From assembly GCA_021804195.1 (NCBI GenBank), contig JAJZKJ010000106.1, positions 1-7,175 of the forward strand: 7,175 nt of DNA. The letters are read 5' to 3'. The notes beneath the pieces were generated by a model. It saw only the letters and a program-made list of their open reading frames with translations. It was not told where the DNA came from and ran no database searches. The stretch is from Acidobacteriota bacterium (GTDB taxonomy: Bacteria; Planctomycetota; Phycisphaerae; WQYP01; JAJZKJ01). Below, one piece after another: positions 1 through 5,134 of the stretch. The translations under genes were made by a program, and so were the position numbers. Within the stretch, counting starts at the first letter, position 1, and each line of letters begins with the position of its first letter.

Positions 1-132
1 GGGGCTGCGCGTGAGGGGGGGGGGGCGGAAGGTGTGGGGCTGGCTACCAGCCGCACCGTGGTTTACACCATTGTCGCCCTGATTCTGGTGGATTTGTTGT
101 TTACGTCCGCTTTTTTTTATCTGGGGTTTTAG
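1..132 (+). CDS. mlaE: MlaE-type ABC lipid transporter permease, C-terminal fragment (apparent frameshift in poly-G)
   Basis: Only the last 43 codons lie in the window, ending at TAG 130-132. The frame gives GAEGVGLATSRTVV followed by a hydrophobic segment ending in FFYLGF. This matches the end of the MlaE/YrbE permease family, where a conserved G-G-A-E-G-V-G-x-A-T motif precedes the last membrane helix. The protein would be the membrane permease of an Mla phospholipid-transport complex, and the directly following mlaF and mlaD support this. Oddity: before the 11-G run (15-25) the family-like reading GLRVR appears in frame 2, whereas the motif after it is in frame 1. The gene as written is therefore probably frameshifted at the homopolymer, by sequencing error or real slippage. 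Family assignment is firm because of context; intactness cannot be judged from this fragment. Confidence 0.8.
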   Translation, partial: GAAREGGGAEGVGLATSRTVVYTIVALILVDLLFTSAFFYLGF

Positions 133-138
133 CCGCCC

Positions 139-939
139 ATGGACGATCCGGTCATTGCCATTAAAAATATCACCAAGCGCTTCGGCGATCGCGTGATTTT
201 TGACCGCCTGAGCTTGGATATTTATCCCGGCCAGACGCTGGTCATCATGGGCGGTTCGGGCAGCGGCAAATCCACCCTGCTGCGGGCCATGATGGGACAG
301 GTGCCGCTGGATGGGGGAGAAATTATCGCCGGCGGCCGCAGTATCGGCTCCATGACCGAGCCGCAATTGATGGATTGGCGCAAGTCGGTGGGATTTCTAT
401 TCCAAAGCGGAGCTTTGTTCAATTCCATGACCGTGGCGGACAATCTGGCCCTGACCATGCGTGAACATTCGGATCTGGCGGAATCCACCATCCAGATCAT
501 GGTGAAAATCTATCTGCAAATGGTCGGCTTGCGCCAGCACCTGAATAAAATGCCCGCGGAACTCTCCGGCGGCATGAAAAAACGCGCCGGTTTGGCCCGG
601 GCCTTGATGATGCAGCCGCAGATATTCTTCTATGATGAACCCACCGCGGGATTGGATCCGGTCAGCAGCGCCCAGATCGATACCCTGATTGCAGATTTGC
701 ACCGCAAGTTGCGTGTTACCAGCGTGGTGGTCACGCACGAAATTAAATCCGCTTTTCGCGTGGCCGATCGCATGGCTCTGCTGCATAATGGGAAATTTGT
801 TGTGGTGGGTGCGCCGGATGAATTTCGTTCCAGTAAAGACCCTCTGATCCGGCAATTCATCGATGGACTCTCGGTTGGCCCGCTTTCTGATCCGCGCGGC
901 CACGAAGATTATGAAAAAGATATCCTGCAACTTGGTTAG
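139..939 (+). CDS. mlaF: MlaF-type ABC transporter ATP-binding protein
   Basis: A complete 266-residue ATPase that would power phospholipid transport by binding the cytoplasmic face of MlaE. All nucleotide-binding motifs are present: Walker A GGSGSGKST (38-46), Q-loop glutamine Q89 in FLFQSGALF, signature LSGGM (142-146), Walker B with catalytic pair D166-E167 in FFYDEPTAGLDP, and switch histidine H200 in VVTHE. The SGALFNSMTV stretch after the Q-loop and the C-terminal IRQFIDG...GPLSDP tail are typical of the MlaF/Ttg2A subfamily rather than of other importers, and the length matches E. coli MlaF (about 270). The ATG at 139 follows the mlaE stop by 6 bp. Its Shine-Dalgarno sequence is weak (GGGG about 12 bases upstream), so translation is probably coupled to mlaE. 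The mlaD start lies 11 bp downstream, making one operon. No missing residues or frame breaks seen. Confidence 0.95.
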   Translation: MDDPVIAIKNITKRFGDRVIFDRLSLDIYPGQTLVIMGGSGSGKSTLLRAMMGQVPLDGGEIIAGGRSIGSMTEPQLMDWRKSVGFLFQSGALFNSMTVADNLALTMREHSDLAESTIQIMVKIYLQMVGLRQHLNKMPAELSGGMKKRAGLARALMMQPQIFFYDEPTAGLDPVSSAQIDTLIADLHRKLRVTSVVVTHEIKSAFRVADRMALLHNGKFVVVGAPDEFRSSKDPLIRQFIDGLSVGPLSDPRGHEDYEKDILQLG

Positions 940-950
940 AAAGGTGTTGC

Positions 951-2153
951 TTGGCTCAATCAAAACATAATTCGCTCAAGGCCGGGCTGTTGATTATTCT
1001 CAGTTTTGTGCTGATTTTTGCGGTGATCGTTTTTATCAAAGGCGTTCGGGCCATGTTCGTGCCCATGCAGACACGCCAGGCCAAGTTTGCCCTGCGCGAT
1101 GATCTGGGAGGTTTACGACCCGGAGATAATTTGCGGGTGGGGGGGTACACCGTTGGTGCCGTTGACTCCATTACCATTATCCGCCCGGCTCTGGCCACCC
1201 AGCAGCCCTACATCCTCGTGCGGTTTTCGCTGCCCGCTACGTATACCCTGCGCCAGGGGGCCTATCTGGCCGTGGGCGGCACCCTGACCGGCACCAGTTG
1301 GCTCAATTTCAGCGATTTGGGTACCGGGCCGGCGCTGCCGAAAAATCTGATTCTGCGCGGTCATGCCAACCCCACCAGCAGCGTGGTGGCTGCGGTGACG
1401 GCTTTGGTTCCGCAAATAAAACAGACGCTGACCAAGGTAAATACCACCACCATTCCGCGCCTCGACACGGATTTGACCAAGTTCGGCCAGGCTGCCGATG
1501 CCGTTCACGCCGCCGCTGATTCCGGTAACCAATTGTTGGCGACTCTGCAACAGCGGATCAAGCCGGTGGTGGCTACGTATGATGCCATCGCCGCCCGCGC
1601 CGATAATATGCTGGTGCAGGTTTCCAAGCTCGCCCATGCCGGCCGGGTGGGTGCGGTGGATAATTTAACCTCCGCCACCGCTGCGCTTAAACAAAAGCTG
1701 CCGGTGCTGCTGGACCATGTCGATAAGCTGCTTTCCAGTGCCCAAAGCACGCTGGCACTGGTGAACAAAACATTCACCAATACCACGGCCATCACCACCA
1801 CCGCTAAATCCATGGTGGATCGCAATAAAGGTCGTATCAACACCTTAATTCGTTCGCTTGAGTCGGCGGCGGAAAACTTGAAGCAGGCCAGCGTGGAAAT
1901 TCGCCACAGCCCGTGGCGGCTCATTTACAAGCCGTCGAAAAAAGAAATGTCCAACTTAAACCTCTACGATGCCGTGCGTTCCTTTGGCAGTGCCGCCCGC
2001 CACTTGCGCCATGCCGCAGCCGCACTGGCCGCGGCCGCCAAGAACCCCTCCATTCCGCCTGCCAAAGTGCGGCAACTGATGCAACAACTGCAAACTACGG
2101 CCCGGCACTTCCACGCGGTGGAACGCAAACTCTGGTCCGCGGTCAAGCCGTAA
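951..2153 (+). CDS. mlaD: MlaD-like MCE-domain lipid-binding protein with long helical C-terminus
   Basis: A 400-residue inner-membrane-anchored MCE protein, the periplasmic lipid-channel subunit that sits on the MlaEF complex. An N-terminal transmembrane helix spans about residues 12-32. It is followed by an MCE/MlaD domain (about 41-125) with the diagnostic pattern DLGGLRPGDNLRVGGYTVGAV (read in two parts: DLGGLRPGDN at 51-60 and LRVGGYTVGAV at 61-71) and a terminal GTLTGTSWLNF (110-120). Residues about 145-400 are Ala/Leu/Lys-rich and look helical. They include an HSPWRLIYKPSKKE segment (319-332) and an NLYDAVRSF segment (337-345). E. coli MlaD is only about 183 residues, so this tail more than doubles it, as in other MCE proteins whose helices form a tunnel or needle. 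The start is TTG 951, backed by an AAGG ribosome-binding site at 941-944. No mlaC or mlaB follows; the next gene is convergent. Confidence 0.88.
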   Translation: MAQSKHNSLKAGLLIILSFVLIFAVIVFIKGVRAMFVPMQTRQAKFALRDDLGGLRPGDNLRVGGYTVGAVDSITIIRPALATQQPYILVRFSLPATYTLRQGAYLAVGGTLTGTSWLNFSDLGTGPALPKNLILRGHANPTSSVVAAVTALVPQIKQTLTKVNTTTIPRLDTDLTKFGQAADAVHAAADSGNQLLATLQQRIKPVVATYDAIAARADNMLVQVSKLAHAGRVGAVDNLTSATAALKQKLPVLLDHVDKLLSSAQSTLALVNKTFTNTTAITTTAKSMVDRNKGRINTLIRSLESAAENLKQASVEIRHSPWRLIYKPSKKEMSNLNLYDAVRSFGSAARHLRHAAAALAAAAKNPSIPPAKVRQLMQQLQTTARHFHAVERKLWSAVKP

Positions 2154-2170
2154 CCGCCAACTGGCCTGAC
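2139..2170 (+). other. Weak imperfect hairpin over the mlaD stop codon
   Basis: GTCAAGCC (2142-2149) can pair with GGCCTGAC (2163-2170) with one A-C mismatch. GCGGT (2139-2143) can alternatively pair with ACCGC (2153-2157). A T5 run (2186-2190) lies about 16 bases further on, too far for a canonical intrinsic terminator. It may contribute to mlaEFD transcript ending, but this is a weak call. Confidence 0.2.
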
Positions 2171-2203
2171 GAAAACATCTGCCACTTTTTATTCTATTTG
2201 TGT

Positions 2204-2244
2204 TGCGCCATGGCCCAGCCCGGCCATTACTTGGCCGTGGCGCA
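2204..2244. terminator. Strong inverted repeat between convergent genes, possible bidirectional terminator
   Basis: The arms TGCGCCATGGCC (2204-2215) and GGCCGTGGCGCA (2233-2244) pair over 12 bp with a single G-U (or A-C on the other strand) and a 17-base loop. The repeat sits in the 174-bp gap where the mlaEFD operon and the minus-strand regulator gene converge, which is where a shared terminator would be expected. Neither strand has a T-tract directly after the stem, so it is not a textbook intrinsic terminator; a transcript-stabilising 3' hairpin is an alternative. Nothing else with gene character was seen in 2154-2327. Confidence 0.35.
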
Positions 2245-2327
2245 GTGGGCTTCCGGCGGGCAAACAAAATCCAAAATTACCAGCCGCTCCCGACCCCGTC
2301 CTTTATTGCGGCCGCAGCCATCCCGTG

Positions 2328-4070
2328 TTATCCGCGGTTAAAATCGCCGGCCGCCGCCGCCCGCAGCGCGCTGTCCACATTCTGTTCCAACCGTTGCTGC
2401 GCCTCATCCGCCCACAAGGCCGCGGCGGCCCTACCAAGCGTATGGAACGGTTCCCGCATTGACAGCACCAGCGCACGGGATCTCGCAACATCCCTGTCCC
2501 AAGCAGCGGTTTGCGCTCTCGCTTTGGCCAGCGCGGCAATCGCAAACGGCGTCGGGTGAGCTGCCGCCGAAGCCACCAGCCAATCCAGCGCACACGGTGG
2601 CCGGGCCTGGACTTTGTCCCAACAGTTTTTATGCCATAGCCGGTCTCTATCCCATTCGTACACCCGGTACACCTCGAAATACAGCGGCCCCAGCCCACGC
2701 AGGTCCGGCTGGCCCTTCAGCGGCGGGGTGGAAAGCGCCTGGGCCGCATCGGCAAGAATAAAATACGCTTTTTGAAAATCCTCCGGTGACGACGCCTGAA
2801 GAGCCTCAATCGAGCCTTTGGCCCGCCTGAAATAGCCCCGCTCCAGCGGCGATCCAAAAGCAAAATTGAAAGGACTGTATCCCACCAGCGACAACATGCG
2901 CTTTGCCGCCCTGGCGGAAGGGCTTTCCAACAGCCGCAGTACCGCCGGAGCGCTGCGATGTTGGACTGCGATCACGATGTCCCGGGTTTGGCCCGTTAAT
3001 AGCGATCCCGCCAATCCATCCCCGCTTTCCATCGCCGCAGTCACGATCAGCCGCGCCATCCACAACAGTCCGTGGCCCAGCGGTCCATCACGATTGAAAT
3101 AGGTGCTTACCACGATGGACTCGGCCAGCGCCCGGCCCGCCACGGCCAAGCTTGGGGCATCTCCACAGTATTTGGTGTAAATGGCTTGCTCCGCCAGCAC
3201 CTTGCCACGCAAGTGCAAGGCCAAATCCAGCAGTTCAGCCACCTCGCGTTGATCGGCAAGCGCGGCCAGGGCCGCAACTCCAATCGCTGTCTTTCCGCCG
3301 AATCCGGCCTGCGGGCCTGCCAATGCCAGAAGAATACCCGCGGCATTATCCAACCTTACCACCGCCTGGCGGTAGCGGCCACGCTCATAATCCAGCCAAC
3401 CGGCGTAGATATCTCCCTGGGCGCAAAGCAGCACCCATTCCCGCTTGGATTCGACGGGGCAAACCGCAGCCATAGGATCTCTGGGCTTGGCCAGATGCGT
3501 CAAAAGGCCGTTCAACGCCTCTTGGCATTCAGCAAAGCGCGAACTGGCCAGTAGCAGCCGTGCGTGCCGCAGCCGGGCTTTCATCTCGCCACAGGTATCG
3601 CCAGCTTGCTGGGCCACGGCCACGGCATATCCTGCCCACCGGCACGCGATGGGCCATCGGCCAAGCTGCTCCATGTTGGTCATATCATCACCAATGGCCT
3701 TGGAATCGTAGCTGCCGCACAAGGCCCCAATATCCAGGCCGCTCCGCATGGCCGTCGCCCGACGCGGTGCCAGAGTCGGCTCCAGTTGCACCACCATCTC
3801 TGGTATCCTCAGCACCCCTGCACAATCGCCAAGGAAGGCATTTATCAGCAGTTGGGCATTGCATCCGCGCAGCAAAGCCGCGCACAGCCGCCCAAGAAGA
3901 TCGTTCTTACACGGGCGTGTGGCATGGAGCACGTGGCAAACGGTGGCGCGACTTTCGTCGACCATCCCCGCCAATTGGTTGGGGTTCAATCCCAGGCAGC
4001 CCATCAACAGGCAAAGTACATCCGCCAGCAACGTGCGTGGATACGGACTTTTAGATGTGCCTTTTCGCAT
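2328..4070 (-). CDS. Putative helix-turn-helix transcriptional regulator with long TPR-like helical region
   Basis: A 580-residue protein. Near the N-terminus, LGLNPNQLAGMVDESRATV (26-44) followed by CHVLHATRPC (45-54) has the spacing of a Cro/C1 (XRE) helix-turn-helix: NQLAGMVDES as the second helix and RATVCHVLHA as the recognition helix. The remainder is almost entirely helical in character, with Ala/Leu-rich paired stretches (about 160-195, 210-250, 260-300, 500-565) resembling TPR or alpha-solenoid repeats; I see no enzyme motif. Seven cysteines fall in the first 83 residues. I chose ATG 4070 over the longer in-frame ATG at 4103 because AGGGGAG stands 5 bases before 4070, while 4103 has no ribosome-binding site. 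It is divergent from the TpsB gene at 5135 and convergent with mlaD. A DNA-binding regulator of itself and of the neighbouring secretion gene is an inference; the effector is unknown. Confidence 0.65.
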   Translation of the reverse strand: MRKGTSKSPYPRTLLADVLCLLMGCLGLNPNQLAGMVDESRATVCHVLHATRPCKNDLLGRLCAALLRGCNAQLLINAFLGDCAGVLRIPEMVVQLEPTLAPRRATAMRSGLDIGALCGSYDSKAIGDDMTNMEQLGRWPIACRWAGYAVAVAQQAGDTCGEMKARLRHARLLLASSRFAECQEALNGLLTHLAKPRDPMAAVCPVESKREWVLLCAQGDIYAGWLDYERGRYRQAVVRLDNAAGILLALAGPQAGFGGKTAIGVAALAALADQREVAELLDLALHLRGKVLAEQAIYTKYCGDAPSLAVAGRALAESIVVSTYFNRDGPLGHGLLWMARLIVTAAMESGDGLAGSLLTGQTRDIVIAVQHRSAPAVLRLLESPSARAAKRMLSLVGYSPFNFAFGSPLERGYFRRAKGSIEALQASSPEDFQKAYFILADAAQALSTPPLKGQPDLRGLGPLYFEVYRVYEWDRDRLWHKNCWDKVQARPPCALDWLVASAAAHPTPFAIAALAKARAQTAAWDRDVARSRALVLSMREPFHTLGRAAAALWADEAQQRLEQNVDSALRAAAAGDFNRG

Positions 4071-4194
4071 GATCGCTCCCCTTTTGTTCGCCGTACTGGC
4101 CATGCTCGCGCAACGCCGGCTGCGCTTTCCGACATCTTATCTTGCCAGCTTCCGCCAGATTGGTCTTGAACTGCTCGAGAAAATCTTTTTTCAT
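4051..4194 (-). CDS. Possible 47-residue leader peptide upstream of the regulator
   Basis: This short ORF begins MKKDFLEQFKTNLAEAGK, a plausible amphipathic, charged start, and ends at TAA 4051-4053, so it overlaps the first 20 bases of the regulator gene. Its ATG (4192-4194) overlaps the TGA (4191-4193) of an upstream small ORF as ATGA, an arrangement typical of translational coupling. No good Shine-Dalgarno sequence precedes it, and codon use after residue 18 is unremarkable. It could be a leader peptide or chance reading of a structured leader. No family is recognised. Confidence 0.25.
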   Translation of the reverse strand: MKKDFLEQFKTNLAEAGKIRCRKAQPALREHGQYGEQKGSDHAKRHI

Positions 4195-4307
4195 GGTTGG
4201 AATTCCGCAATCAATGCCTTGAGACCCTTTATCCGACCGGGTGAAAAGTCATCGGCTTCATCCTTCTTATTTACCACCCGCCTCCATACCTGATCGCTCG
4301 GCACCAT
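4191..4307 (-). CDS. Possible 38-residue small ORF coupled to the next by ATGA
   Basis: The reading frame starts MVPSDQVWRRVVNKKDEADD and ends GLKALIAEFQP at TGA 4191-4193. The composition, with mixed charged residues and few rare amino acids, looks more protein-like than the same frame upstream, which is Arg/Trp-rich. The frame stays open upstream to a TTG at 4457, but that part runs through the hairpins at 4375-4451 and is unlikely to be coding. There is no clear ribosome-binding site before 4307. No function is recognised; this is offered only as a candidate upstream peptide of the regulator transcript. Confidence 0.2.
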   Translation of the reverse strand: MVPSDQVWRRVVNKKDEADDFSPGRIKGLKALIAEFQP

Positions 4308-4370
4308 CCAAGAATAAGTGGTCCGCCATCTGCCTCGTTCCCATCTTCCCCTGGCCACGCGCCGCCTGGG

Positions 4371-4403
4371 AAAAGTTGGCGGGTGCTGGGCCGTACCGCC
4401 AAC
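4371..4403 (-). terminator. Terminator-like hairpin in the regulator leader (possible attenuator)
   Basis: Read on the minus strand, GTTGGCGG pairs perfectly with CCGCCAAC (8 bp, plus-strand arms 4396-4403 and 4375-4382) around a 13-base loop, followed at once by TTTT (4374-4371). The U-tract is short, so efficiency is uncertain. It sits about 95-130 nt downstream of the promoter candidate at 4505-4532 and about 300 nt before the regulator start, as an attenuator or a small-RNA terminator would. Confidence 0.4.
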
Positions 4404-4451
4404 GGTGTTTGCATGGGGCAATACACCCCTTAGCCCAGCCGGTGCAGCACC
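4382..4451 (-). other. Competing base-pairing segments around the leader hairpin
   Basis: The segment 4382-4391, which reads GCCCAGCACC on the minus strand and forms most of the terminator-like loop, can pair with either GGTGCTG (plus-strand complement 4445-4451) or GCTGGGC (4433-4439). A further pair GGGG/CCCC (4415-4418 with 4426-4429), or alternatively GGTGT/ACACC (4404-4408 with 4423-4427), lies between. These mutually exclusive pairings resemble the anti-terminator/terminator choice of a regulated leader. The strand is inferred from the adjacent U-tract and promoter. No known riboswitch consensus was recognised. Confidence 0.35.
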
Positions 4452-4504
4452 AATCAATCGTTTGATCTGGCCAACCTGAGCGTTTCGATGAATTCAGGTG
4501 GTAT

Positions 4505-4532
4505 GGTATACGCTGGGAGCGTATATCGTCAA
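4505..4532 (-). promoter_or_regulatory. Candidate sigma70-type promoter for the regulator leader
   Basis: On the minus strand TTGACG (plus positions 4527-4532) is followed by a 16-base spacer and TATACC (4505-4510). This would start a transcript near 4498 that runs through the hairpin leader to the regulator. The -35 matches 5 of 6 consensus bases and the -10 matches 4 of 6. A perfect palindrome occupies the spacer and -10. No experimental start is available. Confidence 0.4.
4507..4525. promoter_or_regulatory. Perfect palindrome, candidate operator
   Basis: TATACGCT-GGG-AGCGTATA has 8-bp perfect arms with a 3-base centre. It overlaps the -10 and most of the spacer of the minus-strand promoter, so a dimeric repressor bound here would block that promoter. 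Dimeric helix-turn-helix proteins commonly bind such sites, and the divergent regulator is an obvious candidate for autorepression, but this pairing is inferred. It could instead be a small RNA hairpin. Confidence 0.45.
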
Positions 4533-4622
4533 GGGGCAAGGTCCATCGCTACGGTCTGCCGCAACCCCGCAAATTCGTCGCCCCGCGCAGCATTGATCTC
4601 GCCGTCTTAGCCTGGGCTCTGC

Positions 4623-4639
4623 TGCTCACCTGTTGAGCA
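4623..4639. repeat. Small inverted repeat
   Basis: TGCTCA (4623-4628) and TGAGCA (4634-4639) form a perfect 6-bp stem with a 5-base loop, 26 bp upstream of the terminator candidate at 4665. It may be part of a structured RNA ending there, or an isolated palindrome. Confidence 0.3.
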
Positions 4640-4664
4640 CGCCTCTCTGTGCCCCGTACCGCAG

Positions 4665-4722
4665 CCGTCCCGCCTGCACCCGCGGGCAAATGGTCGCAAA
4701 ATATGCGGTGGGACGGGTTTTT
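4665..4722 (+). terminator. Orphan intrinsic-terminator candidate
   Basis: CCGTCCCGCC (4665-4674) pairs with GGTGGGACGG (4707-4716) over 10 bp including one G-U, and TTTTT follows at 4718-4722. The stem is GC-rich and the U-tract is on the plus strand. The loop is long (32 bases) but contains its own palindrome CCCGCGGG. No plus-strand gene precedes it for more than 2 kb, so it would end either an unannotated small RNA or antisense transcription coming from the mlaEFD side, or act as a leader element. Confidence 0.45.
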
Positions 4723-4881
4723 CTGTATCCTGCGGTTTTGCGAATATCCGGGCCGAGGTCAGGGGCTTCACCCGCGTTGGCCAGGCCAAAGCGTTGACTG
4801 CGGATGGCTAAAAGCTGCCCGCTTGCTGGCGGCCGCAGCCGCGACAGGAACCACCATGTCGCAACATATTTCAATTCCGGC

Positions 4882-4908
4882 TTGACGCCCTATTGGGCGC
4901 GGTATAAT
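4882..4908 (+). promoter_or_regulatory. Candidate promoter for the TpsB gene, with inverted repeat in the spacer
   Basis: TTGACG (4882-4887) and a perfect TATAAT (4903-4908) are separated by 15 bases, shorter than the usual 17, so activity may need help from a regulator. The sequence CGCCC-TATT-GGGCG (4886-4899) is an inverted repeat within the spacer and could be an operator. A transcript would begin near 4915 and have a leader of about 220 nt before the start codon at 5135. The -10 match is the best I saw on the plus strand of this intergenic region. Confidence 0.5.
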
Positions 4909-5118
4909 CATTTCCGGAGCGATGATGTTGTCCGCGTCAGTTGCGGCCTTCCGCCAGCAAACAAATTGGTCGGGGCACGCCAACCTGCTGCGGCTGTTGT
5001 CTTCATTTCAGAGAGAGATAAGGTGGTAGATTCCTGCCTGGCCAAGGTGTTGGCAGTGCATGACGTGCGGCTGCGGAGGCAAGGCACCGTTGGGCCAGTG
5101 CGGGACAGGAACGCATTC

Positions 5119-5125
5119 AAAGGAG
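5119..5125 (+). promoter_or_regulatory. Ribosome-binding site deciding the TpsB start
   Basis: AAAGGAG stands 9 bases before ATG 5135. The alternative in-frame ATG at 5189 has only a weak GGGAAAAG upstream. This favours the longer N-terminus with an extended signal peptide. Confidence 0.75.
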
Positions 5126-5134
5126 CCTTAAAAG

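Larger units (their letters stand above)
4071..5134. other. 1064-bp divergent intergenic control region
   Basis: No convincing long coding sequence lies between the regulator (minus strand, start 4070) and the TpsB gene (plus strand, start 5135). Open frames here are short, Arg/Trp/Pro/Cys-rich and lack ribosome-binding sites. Instead the region holds hairpins and promoter-like sites listed separately: a minus-strand promoter with palindrome (4505-4532), a minus-strand structured leader (4371-4451), a small hairpin (4623-4639), a plus-strand terminator candidate (4665-4722) and a plus-strand promoter (4882-4908). I could not match any part to a known riboswitch, tmRNA, RNase P RNA or SRP RNA. 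Confidence 0.6.

Noticed and set aside
397..963. 188-codon minus-strand open frame across mlaF
   Set aside because: It is antisense to an ATPase with every motif intact; the frame is a codon-bias shadow and has no recognisable domain.
3564..4169. 201-codon plus-strand open frame over the start of the regulator gene
   Set aside because: It is antisense to the HTH region; composition is His/Gln/Pro/Arg-rich without domain features, and there is no ribosome-binding site supporting it.
4371..4722. Known structured RNA (tmRNA, RNase P RNA, SRP RNA, cobalamin, TPP or c-di-GMP riboswitch)
   Set aside because: Several stems are present, but none of the conserved sequence motifs of these families was found by eye on either strand.
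4793..4815. TTGACT followed by TAAAAG as a plus-strand promoter
   Set aside because: The spacing is only about 9 bases, and no -10-like hexamer occurs at 16-18 bases.
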